NCBI GenBank assembly: GCA_963082975.1
Contig: OY720350.1
Location: 46,144,734-46,208,733, forward strand
Direction: 5' to 3'
From: Labia minor
Taxonomy: Eukaryota > Arthropoda > Insecta > Dermaptera > Spongiphoridae
Length of the DNA stretch: 64,000 nt
Shown here: positions 46,970 through 58,215 of the stretch, piece after piece
Numbering within the stretch: the first letter of the stretch is position 1
Layout of the letters: the number at the start of each line of letters is the position of its first letter
The notes under the pieces: generated by a model
Database searches by the model: none
What the model was told of the DNA's origin: nothing
What the model saw: the letters and a program-made list of their open reading frames with translations, nothing else
Made by a program: the position numbers and the translations under genes

Positions 46970-47385
46970 AATAAATTATTAAATAAAAGTTATTAGATTA
47001 TTTATATTTGAGTGAATGAATATTTAAAAGTTGATTTCTATCTGAAATTTTTATTTTTATTATAAATATTTCTATAATTAATCAATCAAGTTGAAAAATT
47101 AAAAAACTTAATAAAAATAATCTTATCTTATTATGCTAGCTAAAATTGTATATATGTATTTATCTATATATCATGGTTCTCAAAAACCGCTCTAACGATT
47201 TTTTTCAAATTCACACTAGATATAGTATTTATAAAGAAAAATTAAGTTTTATTGATGATATCTCTTGAAACATACAGCTTCATTATTAATTTCTTAATTG
47301 AAAATTATATATTATATGGAAAACGTCAAAATTTTTAATACTGCCTGCTAAGACAGTAAAAAAATGACAATTTTTTATCTAAATA
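46970..47385. other. AT-rich spacer, nothing recognised
   Basis: Between the island and the tRNA-like repeat. No open frame or repeat structure that I can support. Confidence 0.4.
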
Positions 47386-47456
47386 CATATAGTCCAGCGG
47401 TTGGACTGATGTTTTAACGAGTGGATTTCGTCGGTTCGAAACTCGCCGGGTGAATC
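47386..47456 (+). repeat. tRNA-like Pol III promoter sequence (SINE head or tRNA relic)
   Basis: TAGTCCAGCGG (47390-47400) matches the A box TRGYNNARNGG, and GGTTCGAAACT (47433-47443) the B box GGTTCGANNCC, at tRNA-like spacing. The D-arm hairpin AGTCCA...TGGACT is intact, but the 5' and 3' ends do not pair as an acceptor stem, so this is not a functional tRNA. Probably the head of another tRNA-derived SINE. Confidence 0.45.
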
Positions 47457-47649
47457 GTTATTTAAAAATGAAAATAATGATTTTGTTATTTTTTTTTCTT
47501 TTTATCTATTGTTTACTTTTTAATAAATTACTATTCTATATTTATTTATTCATTGTTCTTTTATTAATAAAGTTTTAGATAGTTTTATAAGTTTTAATAT
47601 TTTTTCAATAAAATATTATTCAATATATTTATTAATATTATTTTATTTA

Positions 47650-48560
47650 TTATTATTGAGTACCCGAAGTTCCATTCATTTTAATCAGATTGATGCAATG
47701 ATGCAACAGTTAATAATTGTAATATTGTAATAAATTTCTATCTTGAAAATTGTTACATATTATTCAGGATATTTTAAAAACTATTTCTTTCTTTAATTAA
47801 TATTCATTTTTTCTATAAGTCAGATATATTTCCAAATATTAAATAATTTTTGAAGTGAAAACTTCTTTAGCGGCGTTGAGCACTTTTGCGGGATGGGGAA
47901 AAAGTATAGAACTCGCGTGATCGTGACCAACACCATGAAACCATCTGCTTTCAAATTTCTTATAACAGAGCGCGAAATTTGAATTGTCATTAGAACTGTT
48001 TTATAATTCTTATCTCTAACATAAAATATATATTTATTATGTAAAGTTCATTTCATATATACATATATAATCAAAATTATACGAAATGAACTTCACATAA
48101 TAAATATATATTTTATGTTAGAGATAAGAATTATAAAACAGTTCGTATTGCAATATTTTAAACAAAGTTGTGTATTTATATATATATAAATATAAGTTAC
48201 AAATTTGTTTAAAATATATGTTTAAAATAATATATAAGTTATATATATATACATGCATATGAAATTCATCTTTCTCGTGAAATAGCGCGAATTTCGTCTG
48301 TTTTAAAATTTCTTACGCAGAAGTTTTCACTTCTGTCGGCCAGTCCCACGACTGCCAATTTTGCTTTTTTAATTCCGAAAAGCTGCAAAGCACGTTTTTT
48401 TGTCTTTAGTTTGTTTTATAACCACTTGGGGCGCTAAACAGTTTTTCAAAAAAACACTATAGAAAAAAAATATATGTACCTATATATTATATATTTATGT
48501 ATTATTGAGGAGCACAAGTTCATTAATTTTAATCAGATTGATGAAAATGTGTAACATTTA
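47650..48560. repeat. Direct repeat pair flanking a composite insertion
   Basis: About 90 bp at 47650-47740 and again, diverged, at 48498-48585 (shared: TTTTAATCAGATTGATG, TTAATAATTGTAAT). Between them lies a block with GAAGTGAAAACTTCT at 47852-47866 and its inverse at 48319-48333, and a long perfect palindrome (next entry). Only the 15-bp ends are inverted copies, so the element class is unknown. Confidence 0.5.
47993..48144. mobile_element. Near-perfect palindrome, 62-bp arms
   Basis: Left arm 47993-48054 (starts GAACTGTTTTATAATTCTTA), right arm 48083-48144 (its inverse), 28-base AT spacer. I count one mismatch between the arms. Non-coding. Probably a small foldback MITE nested in the composite repeat. 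No target duplication found. Confidence 0.75.
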
Positions 48561-48606
48561 ATAATTGTAATAAATAATTAAAGAATTGTGTATCAATATT
48601 TTTTAA

Positions 48607-48720
48607 AGGGTAGAGCGAGAGCTCGGTGTCCCAGGTATTAATATTACCAGCCAAATCCAATAATAATGAATCATTTTTTTTAACTTAAGTACCGAGCCGA
48701 GGCTCGGGGTCCCGGTACTT
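48607..48720. repeat. Pair of CTCGG/GTCCC repeats
   Basis: Two related GC-rich units about 80 bp apart: AGAGCTCGGTGTCCCAGGTA (about 48618-48637) and GAGGCTCGGGGTCCCGGTAC (about 48698-48717). The second also forms a local palindrome (ACCGAGCCGAGGCTCGG). Possibly the remnant of a repeat tail. Origin unknown. Confidence 0.5.
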
Positions 48721-48904
48721 GAAATAATAATAAAATATTATAAAATAAAAAGATTTCTAAACTTTTTAATTAATTTAATTTTACATTTCTTCTTTATTTT
48801 GAATAATCTACAAGTATTATAGATTTTTTTTATTTAATCATTTTTCATACAAAAATAATTTCAAGAGTGAACTTTATTTACCTCCAAGATATTTTAGAGT
48901 TTGC

Positions 48905-51900
48905 TCAACCAAACACCTCTTGACTGGCGTAAGTTACATATAAAAAGCCATCAGGGTCTTTATGGTCATTGTATACTTCTGCTAATGTTTTAGATAACGA
49001 AACCATTGATTTGTTGTTAACAAGAAGATAAAATGCCTGAGTTGGTCCTACTTTCAGTCTATTTCTGAAAAAAAAAGAAAAAAATCAGATTAAACATTTA
49101 TTTTGATTAAATATATAATTTTTATAAAAATATTTAAAATATTAGAGGATTTTGATTCATAGAGAATTGTATATAATAATTAACATTATGGTATTTAGAT
49201 TAAAGAAAAAGAAAAACTAATTTTAAATTTACAGAAATTTTATCGATTTTTATTTTTATTTTATAATTATTATTATAAATAATTTAATTATAAATTAAAA
49301 AAAAATATAGGCCACATTATTCGAAGACTAATATTAAGTAAGTATTTTTTTGATAATTATTCTATTTGTACTCTCTTTTTATTGCAATTAATAAAACTTC
49401 ATCAGAATGAAATAAATTAAAAGTTGTGAAAAAGAAATTAGATTATAATTATGTGGCTAAAATAAAATAAGATTAAAAAAATTGAAATTTTAAATCTAAT
49501 TAATATATTTTTTTCTTCTAGATAATGTTTCTTTTTAAATCTGTATCATAAATCTCCTGTTTTATGCTTCAAATGATGATATAGGTATATAATAATTAAA
49601 AAATACTACTTTTTTAAATAATTAATTTATGTCAATTAGCGATATAGCTAAACTAAATATAGGTTGATATTATTTTTGTTAAAACGCTGAAAAACAAGTT
49701 TTCAATTACAAAACAAAAGAAAAAATAGCATACCTAATGATTGAGACAAATTGACTCATTGTCACTTCTTGTGGGACGAGAAATTTCGATTTATCGAGAT
49801 TTGGAAGATTTTCTTCTCTGGCAAAACGCTCCACCATTACCTGCAAACATAAAAATATTTTTTTTAATTAATTAAACATGAGGTAATCTTATAAAATAAC
49901 GTTTTTCTCATGGACTAAAAAGAATAAAATAATTTATAGATAAATTCCTTCATATTCAACGAAAATCGTTGGGCTCATTTAGCTTTATTTATTTATATGA
50001 AACATCAAGTCAAAAATTTTTGATCCAATTTTGGATCCATTGAAATATCTATGAAAATTTTCAAAAGTATATCTCAATTTAAAGTTGATGAAAAATCGAT
50101 TTCAATTTGTCATAAGAGCGAACTGACAGACAGACATGAAGGTAAGTTGATAAAAATGTTATAATAATAAAAATATTTTAATATTTTTAAATCAATTTTA
50201 GATTTTCACCGGATATCATTTTCCGCTTTGATTAAATTGTCAGATTTCTTTATCATAATTTTTGATATTTCAAAAAAAATTTTCTATTAAATCGAAAAAA
50301 AATGTTTATTATAATATAAATAATTTATTATTATTTGAGGATTGTGTCATATAAAGGTAATATTAATATAGGACACACACACACACAATAAATTCCTGTA
50401 TAAAACCTCAAATTGAATTATTTTACTATTTGGTAGTAAATATAAAAAATAATGATTTTGCAGATTGCAAAAAGAAATAACTTTAAATAATCACTATTTT
50501 CAGAAATATTTTTCATTAGTATACAATTTTTACTAATCGGTGTCGGTGTCTGTCTGTCTCATGTTATTATTATATTAATTTAACATTGAATTGAATTTTA
50601 AATTAGAATTTAATTTCAAAAAACAAACAAATGGTAATTATTTAATAAATATTTAATTTTTTTAAGTGAAATTCCTTTTCATAATTTTAACTTAAATACC
50701 TCCATGAAGATAGGTTTATTTTCTAGTATACTTAAATAATAATGGTGTTGTGCTACTTCAGCAACCATTTATTTAACTATTACTATCCTGAGCCACATTC
50801 ATCCTATTTTCTCCCAATTCTCTCCTATCTATGGATATTGGCATTGATCGTTTATAAATAAATATATATATATATAAGCATTTAATAAAATGAACAAGTA
50901 TAAAATTTCGGTATACATAGTTATTATTATTAGAGTGAATAAAATAATTTTTGTGATGAGAATATAAACAAATGTATATTATATAAATAAATTCATATAA
51001 AAAATTTGATTAACTAATAGAATTTTTAATAATGGTCGACTTAATTTGTTTTTTGTGTATTGTTTCATGGCTTATTTAAATTTCTTTTCTCGATAGTCAT
51101 AATTGGATCCATTAATTTGTGGGCGTTGCATGAAACTTATTAAAAATTATCACCCAAGCGTGGCTAAAGATTTCCGCCATTAAATGAACAATTTCCTTAG
51201 AAGATGATATTTGGTCATTCATTTATTCACTCATCGGGAAGAATTATCTCTGGTCAATGATAAAAATCATCATATAAAATGTTGATAAGAAAAAAAAAAT
51301 GCGACAATTAATTATTATACTTCTTTTATTAAATAAAATAATATTTTGAATTTTAAAGGAACCAGAAAAGAGTATTAAATTTAATTTAAATTAATTATAT
51401 TAAATATTCTCTTTGTTTCACTTAATTTTTATAGCCTTTAATCTAAATAATGTCAATTTTATTTTATAAAAAATAAGTTCCTTATAACTTTACTAGTATC
51501 TATCTTATAGGGACAATCATAATTAAATTTAAATTACGAAAGTTAAACCATTTATTGATAAATGCAACTCACTCATTACTTTTCATTAATAATATTTAAT
51601 TTTTTTCTACAATGAATCATTCTAAGAAATTTTTTTTTTTCAATTTTTGTAATAAATTATAATATATAAATGATGTATACAAGTCTTTAAAACAGATCAA
51701 ATCAGTTTTATTTAAATAAGGATTATTTATGAAGATAAAATTATCTTAGGTTGTATATTATTAGCTTTTGCTTTATGCTCTTTGAATTTCTAGAAGGGCA
51801 TCATGATTCAATTTCACTCAATGAACTTGAACATCAATCAAATCAATGAAGAAATATGTCTGGGGTGAATACTATATAAGTCAACAATTTAGGATCATTT

Positions 51901-54608
51901 CTCAAAATTACGTTGCTTAATTTAGAAGAGTGGAAAAGACTGATTAGAACGGATTTACTTATTATGCAAGTTTTGAAGGTGATCAAGAATTAAGATGGTT
52001 CATAAAGATTCATTCCATGGAAATATAACCTAAATAATTTCATCAAATTAATTTTATATATTTTATTCTGGAATTAACTAATGGAATTTATTTTACAAAT
52101 TTATAAATAAGAGAGAGTAATATTCTGTGATCCCAGAGAAATTATTATATTTTTATCTTTTATGGGAAATAATTATTTGAAATTAAAAATATTCTCATAA
52201 GAGAGAGAGAGAGAATATGTTGATAAATATATATATATTCATTATTATGTTTAACCATTAAGGGAGTAATATAATTATAATATAATTTTTCAGAATTAAC
52301 AGGTATATATATATTTCAGAGATCTCTCCTGATATATTAGTTTCCATTTATAATGTTTAATGTGATTAAGAAAAAATATTTGAAGAATTTTCTCATAAGA
52401 ATATCTTATTTATGTAGATCAGTAAACTTTTATATTAGGTTATGTTAATTTAAAATTTAAATATAAATTTATTCATTAAATATATAAATGAACATGCTTT
52501 AATAAATATATATGTATATAAAATATTTTTTAAAATGAAAATTATTAGATTAAATTTATAATTTCTATAATTTAATTTTTTAGAGTGCAATGTTAATTTA
52601 TTTATGTATTTAGTGTGCGAAAGAAAGGCAGACATTTTTGGTACCGAAAAGACATCCTATTCCTTCCCCTTTCTTTTCTATAGTTGCTTTATGAACTCCA
52701 TCGTGGCTTAAGTATATTATGAATGGGATTTATAAATATTTTTTGTTTTTTTATAACATTGATAAAAAAGGGAAGTGTTTTTTTTTTGGAATAATTCGAT
52801 GATTACTAAATTAATTTAATAAATTTTGTGACTATATCATCTTGAAATGTGGTTATAAAAGCTACTAAAATTCACTTTATATATCAAATTTCCCTCATAT
52901 TGTTTTTTTTTTTCAAAATAGTCAATAATGCCATACATGGTTTCATGTATTTGGTATTAAGCCTCTTAAAACGTGGACAAGGGGGGGGGGGGGCTCACCT
53001 GTTGTTGAACATATGTTCGAGTGCTGGTTTGTAATACATAAATTTTCGTATAACATTTAGTCTTCTTTAGAAAATTTCTTAAATAATTATAATTCATATT
53101 TGGTTTTGTAACTAGCTATTACATGCTATTATTATATTATAATAGAATACCATAAAATTCTCAATGCAGGAGGATACTAAAAGTCCAGAAAAAAAAAATT
53201 ATCCCTACTTGCCTATGATTTTGTAGTATTTATTTGAAAAATAAATGATTAGACTATTGATCAGATCAAGTAGCTTTTATCATCAATCTAATTAAACTCA
53301 ATAAACGTAGGAGGTCTTACCTATATAAGATACAAAGATTAATATAAATATTGTTAAGACTATAGTTCTTTTAATTAATAATTTCCTATTAACTAAGAAA
53401 TTAACAAAGTAATAATGTTATTGAATCCGCAAATTCATAAAATAGATTCATTGTTAAATAAATTACTACATTTTAAATAAAAGTGTTAAAGAATAAGGTT
53501 AAAATAATGGTTTGAGAAATACTTTTCAAAGTGGAAAGATCAATTCTTGTGAGTTTGAATATTCCCTTCAAATTCTTAGGAACAGTAGTAAAACGCTTAA
53601 TACCTCACCAAATGTTCAAAAATTAATCTCAACTTGCAGATTGAATTTTTTTTTCTCTTTTTAAATTGTCACTTGAATCCCTTTTGAGAAAAGAACACTT
53701 AAACCAGTTCATTTATTTCACCAAAGAAATATTTTATTTTATTGACTCCCTTAACTTGTGTTTATTTAGTCTACACTCTACAAGTGAACTCAACAATTTC
53801 AAGCTAAATTAGTCATAAACATTGTATATTCATTTAAAAAAATAAAAATAAAATATAAAATTAATTGCTTTTTTTACATTCCCATAAAAATAGAAAAATA
53901 TATTTTATTGATTTTCAAACCCGGAAAAAAGCTAACTGACTTGATCTCTGTCTTTTTAATTATTTGAAATTAATTTTTAATTATTAAAATGAACTTGGGA
54001 GGGTCCGGTTCCTCAACTTCAAATTCTTCATACTAGTGATGAAGTTGAAATAGTTTTTTTTTTTACCTTATATTTTTAAATTATATAATTGTGAAACATT
54101 TGTTTGTATTTTTTTTTTAGTTGAGAAATGATTTATTTAGCATTTCACTTATAACAATATTACAAAACTTATATAAGATAATATTTAAATAGTTTTGTGA
54201 TTCATCAATGGATCATCTTTTTATACTCTATTCATTTTTTTTTTCATTCTTTAGTTAATAAAGAATGAAAAAAATTGTTTAACTCTATCTATTATATTTT
54301 TGTATAAATATTATATAAATTTTAAATTCTCAATTGAAATATTTACAATTTATAATAAAAGGCTCCAGGTTTTGATTACACTGGAACACATTGAAAAAAA
54401 TGATGTTTTGGTCTACAAAAATTAATTGACAATTTTTATTTATTTTAAAAATAGAATAGGAAAATTAATCAATACATTTACTTTGTAATAATATTAATTA
54501 TTATTAAAATATTATATTATTTTTCTGTAAAATTTAAAAAAAGTTGACTTACTGGAATTTTAGTTGGAAATTTCAGTCTGATGTTATGGACTTCGTCTCT
54601 TCTGAAAG
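48905..54608 (-). CDS. MAP1LC3: LC3-type Atg8 (MAP1LC3-like), last three exons
   Basis: Ubiquitin-like protein that is conjugated through its C-terminal Gly to phosphatidylethanolamine on autophagosome membranes and binds LIR motifs. Exons in transcript order: 54608-54553 ([18 protein letters not shown]), 49840-49734 ([36 protein letters not shown]) and 49064-48905 ([35 protein letters not shown], then TGA). This is the LC3 branch ([19 protein letters not shown]), not GABARAP. The first exon with the start and N-terminal helix is not found; it should lie beyond 54610, possibly past the hAT element or outside the window. The frame stops right after the conjugation Gly. Introns are 669 bp and 4.7 kb. 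Confidence 0.93.
49841..54552. other. Large LC3 intron, no features called except a poly-G tract
   Basis: 4.7 kb, AT-rich. GC-richer stretches near 50740-50840, 51060-51250 and 51780-51880 have no open frame I can identify. Possible decayed repeat with CAGACAGACATGAAG near 50125. A CA run lies at 50373-50388 and a GA run at 52201-52213. Confidence 0.45.
52981..52993 (+). repeat. Homopolymer of 13 G
   Basis: An uninterrupted run of 13 G in very AT-rich DNA, inside the large LC3 intron. Unstable in replication and prone to sequencing length error, so the exact number is uncertain. Confidence 0.8.
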
Positions 54609-55316
54609 CTAAAACAGAAAAAAAAAGAACATTAAAAATCAAAAAAAAAAAAATATATTATAATCATTATTATATTTATATTATTTTACTTTTTTTATTA
54701 TAGTTGTAATAACACTTTAATATAAATATTAATTAAAACTACTAATATAAAATAGAAACAGATGATGAATAATTTTTTTTTGATGAAAAATGCTTTATTT
54801 TATTTTTAAATGTGATTCTAATCCATGATGTCTCTCTGAATGATCTAGACCAGTGGTTCTTAAACTGTGGTCCGCGGACCCCTGGGGGTCCGCGAAGCCT
54901 TTACTGGGGGTCCGCGGTCCTCGGAAAAAAATCATCGTAAAAATATATACATATATAAATATTTAAAGTTCATTGTTTAACTATATCCTCCTAGAGAATT
55001 ACGGCTATAATTTAATACTATTAATAATACTATTTTATTTTATTAAATTGATAATTATGTCAATTAATTTTTTGTGAATAAATAAACATATATAAAAAAC
55101 TATATATAAAATTTGAATTTTCATCCATTCATTCATTTAAAATCATTTTTCGATTGTTCCTTTAAAATAACCCCTCTTAGGGGCTCGGAAGGGGAGGCAT
55201 ATAAGGGAATTTTCTTTCACTTTGTTATTGGGGAAAACCAGGGGAGGGGACAGTCTTACCCGGAAAAACCCAAATTGTCAGCGTCCACTCTGGGGTTTTA
55301 AACAGTTTTAAAGCAA

Positions 55317-55428
55317 ATGTTAATTATAAGTTCATTTCTCAACGAGTTGTATCTTTAAATTATTTTTATTAATGTTAATTATAAGTTCATTTCTCAACGA
55401 GTTGTATCTTTAAATTATTTTTATTAAT
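55317..55428. repeat. 55-bp tandem duplication in the hAT 5' region
   Basis: Two head-to-tail copies of a 55-bp unit containing AGTTCATTTCTCAACGAG, which look identical by eye. Lies in the leader side of the transposase. Confidence 0.88.
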
Positions 55429-55611
55429 TTAATTAATTATAATTAAATTATAGCTAATAATAGTTTATTATAGCTAATAATTTTTTTTAATTTTTAGTGT
55501 AATTTGCATGATCATTATTTTATAAAAACACTAAACACATTTTGCAATTTCCCAGAAAGGCTGTTTTTGAGAGTAAGTATAAGTTAGTTTTATGAATAAA
55601 AAATATTTATT

Positions 55612-55732
55612 TTAATAATATTTTAGAATCAAATTACGAAATTAATAATATTTTAGAATCAAATTACGAAATTAATAATATTTTAGAATCAAATTACGAA
55701 ATTAATAATATTTTAGAATCAAATTACGAAAT
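55612..55732. repeat. 30-bp tandem repeat, four copies, in the hAT 5' region
   Basis: Unit TTTTAGAATCAAATTACGAA plus ATTAATAATA, repeated four times with no difference seen (the last copy partial). It is followed to about 55866 by a looser repeat of ATTTAAAATGAT and TAAAACATTC. Could be transposase-binding subterminal repeats. Confidence 0.88.
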
Positions 55733-55961
55733 ATATTTATTATATAAATTAATATTCATTTAAAATGATATTAAATCATTTATTTAAAATGATTTAAAAC
55801 ATTTATTAAAATGATTTAAAACATTCATTTAAAATGATATTAAAACATTCATTTAAAATCATATTAAAACATAGCTAGTAAATAATAATTCGTTATATTT
55901 ATATTATATTTATATTATATTTATATTATTGTAGTTCAATGTTAATAAATTACTCCATAAA

Positions 55962-57821
55962 ATGGATCGTTGGCTACAAACTGGTTCAACACAGAAACGG
56001 AAAGAATCAGATGATGAGGCATCAACAGCAAACTCTACCAAGAAACGCAAAACTAGAAAATATTCGGATGATTATTTATCATTTGGATTTACTTATATTT
56101 GCAACAATGATGTGGAAAGACCAGTCTGCGTTCTATGTCAGGAAAGTTTATCCAATGAAAGTATGAAACCTGCTAATCTCAGACGTCATTTACAAACAAA
56201 GCACAGCGAGCATGTTAGTAAGTCTATCGAATTTTTTAAAATGAAAAAAGAAGAACTTAATTCAAGTCAGAAATTGATGGTAAAGACGGGATCTGGTGGT
56301 ATGAGTAAGAAAGCAGTAATGGCATCATATGAAGTAGCTCTACTTATTGCTAAAGCAGGAAAGCCGCATAATATAGCAGAGCAATTAATTCTTCCTGCTA
56401 CAAAAGTAATTACAAATATAATGTTAGGAACTAAAGCAGCAAACGATATAAATTTGATTTCATTATCAAATGATACGGTTAAGAATAGGATTGAAGACAT
56501 GTCATGTAATATAAAAGAAGAATTAATATCGAGAGTGCGCAAAAGTCACTATTACTCATTACAATTGGATGAAAGTACTGATGTCACTAATAATGCCAAT
56601 TTGTTAGCTTTCATTAGATATGAGTTTGAAAATCAAATACAAGAAGATGTATTGTTTTGTGATTCACTACCTTCACGAACGACAGCTAATGACATATTTA
56701 ACAGTTTGAATAATTTTATAACCGAAAATGAAATAGAGTGGCCAAAATGTGTTGGAATTTGCACTGATGGTGCTCGTGCAATGTCAGGTACAAGAACTGG
56801 ATTGATTGCTCTTATTAAAAATGTTGCGCCTCAGGTTGTTTGGATACATTGCTGCATTCACAGAGAATCATTAGCAGCCAAAAATATGTCACCAGATTTG
56901 AAAAGAACATTAGACGAAGTAGTTAAAATTGTCAATTTCATTAAGGCTCGTCCACTTAATTCCAGAGTTTTTAAAATTTTGTGTGAGGAAATGGGTAGTC
57001 AACATACACATTTATTATTACATACAGATGTACGTTGGTTGTCCCGCGGGAAAGTACTCATTCGCCTTTTTGAGCTTCGAGATGAAATACGATTGTTTTT
57101 AATAGATGCGCATTTTGAACTGACCGAATGTTTCAATGATTTTATCTGGTTAGCTAAGGTGGCTTACTTGACTGATATTTTTACAAAATTGAACGAACTT
57201 AATTTGAGCCTGCAAGGTACTGTTGTAAATATATTTAAAGTTGAAGATAAAATAGAAGCAATGATTAAAAAAATCGACTTGTGGTCGAAACGCATCCAGA
57301 ACGGTGTATATGAGTCTTTTCCAACTCTCAATGATTTCATAGAAAGCTCCAGTGAAAAATTGCTTAATCAAACGCGTCAATTATTTGTTGAACATTTAAT
57401 TACTTTGAAAAGCAACTTCAGGAAGTATTTTTCTACTCCTGATCCTTGCAATAACTGGATCAGAGATCCATTTAATATGGAAATTACAAATGCTAAACAT
57501 TTATCTGCACCTGAACAAGATATTCTCGTGGAATTATCATGTGATACAACTTATAAACTAAAATTTAACAAAACTGAATTGAGCAACTTTTGGTTACTTC
57601 TCAGGTCAGATTATCCTGCGCTTGCAAATAAAGCACTTCAACACTTGATTCCATTCTACACAACATATTTATGCGAACAAGCTTTTTCGGTACTATTTTA
57701 TATTAAGTCTAAATATAGAAACAAATTAAATGTAGAGCCGGATCTTAGATTAAAAGTTTCCAATATTAAGCCAGATATTGAGATTCTTGTTTCAAGAAAA
57801 CAACTGCATACATCTCATTAA
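55962..57821 (+). CDS. hAT transposase with BED zinc finger (ZBED5-like)
   Basis: 619 residues, no internal stops. Starts MDRWLQTG; a basic stretch KKRKTRKYS follows. A BED-type finger is at about 57-82 (CVLC ... HLQTKH). The RNase H-like catalytic core is seen in LQLDESTDVTNNANLL (first Asp near residue 203), VGICTDGARAMSGTRTG (second Asp) and WIHCCIHRESLAAK. The C-terminal hAT dimerisation region reads FWLLLRSDYPALANKALQHL and CEQAFSVLFYIKSKYRNKL. It resembles the transposases that gave rise to vertebrate ZBED5/EPM2AIP1/SCAND3-type genes. Bounded by intact element ends, so a working transposon gene rather than a domesticated host gene. The ATG at 55962 fits the family start; an overlapping frame from 55939 is a shadow. 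Confidence 0.93.
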   Translation: MDRWLQTGSTQKRKESDDEASTANSTKKRKTRKYSDDYLSFGFTYICNNDVERPVCVLCQESLSNESMKPANLRRHLQTKHSEHVSKSIEFFKMKKEELNSSQKLMVKTGSGGMSKKAVMASYEVALLIAKAGKPHNIAEQLILPATKVITNIMLGTKAANDINLISLSNDTVKNRIEDMSCNIKEELISRVRKSHYYSLQLDESTDVTNNANLLAFIRYEFENQIQEDVLFCDSLPSRTTANDIFNSLNNFITENEIEWPKCVGICTDGARAMSGTRTGLIALIKNVAPQVVWIHCCIHRESLAAKNMSPDLKRTLDEVVKIVNFIKARPLNSRVFKILCEEMGSQHTHLLLHTDVRWLSRGKVLIRLFELRDEIRLFLIDAHFELTECFNDFIWLAKVAYLTDIFTKLNELNLSLQGTVVNIFKVEDKIEAMIKKIDLWSKRIQNGVYESFPTLNDFIESSSEKLLNQTRQLFVEHLITLKSNFRKYFSTPDPCNNWIRDPFNMEITNAKHLSAPEQDILVELSCDTTYKLKFNKTELSNFWLLLRSDYPALANKALQHLIPFYTTYLCEQAFSVLFYIKSKYRNKLNVEPDLRLKVSNIKPDIEILVSRKQLHTSH

Positions 57822-58215
57822 ATATGTAAGTTATATTTAATGAGATAGATGCAGTTATTTTTTAAAATATTTCTTATTTAATATTTTCTGAAAAAAATTA
57901 TAAAATATTTATATGAATTTAATGTAAGTACCCATTATAATTTGTGAGATTTGTTGCTATGACAATGTTTGTATTTTCTTTCTTCAATATTATAATTTCT
58001 AATAAAATGTGTTCTACAATATGCAAAAAAATCGTTATTCACCAATCACTGTTAGAAATATTCATCATATATCCTTGTCCTTATGAGATCGTAAGCCAGA
58101 AATTAATTAATAAAATGACGTAAAGTACCTAAAGTTGTGATGGGGGTCCGTCAAAAAAAATTTTTTCAAGTGGGGGTCCGTGGAGTACATAAGTTTAAGA
58201 ACCTATGATCTAGAC

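Larger units (their letters stand above)
54851..58207 (+). mobile_element. Apparently complete autonomous hAT transposon
   Basis: 3,357 bp flanked by a perfect 8-bp duplication ATCTAGAC (54843-54850 and 58208-58215). Ends: CAGTGGTTCTTAAACTGTGG at the left; the inverted right end is CATAGGTTCTTAAACTTATG. Subterminal GGGGGTCCGCG and GGGGGTCCGT repeats occur near both ends. The transposase frame is intact. It lies upstream of the first visible LC3 exon, probably inside an LC3 intron. A deletion derivative is at 44280-44725. Confidence 0.95.

Noticed and set aside
55612-55732. CRISPR-like array (30-bp unit, four copies)
   Set aside because: Units are contiguous with no spacers, in a eukaryotic transposon; an ordinary tandem repeat.
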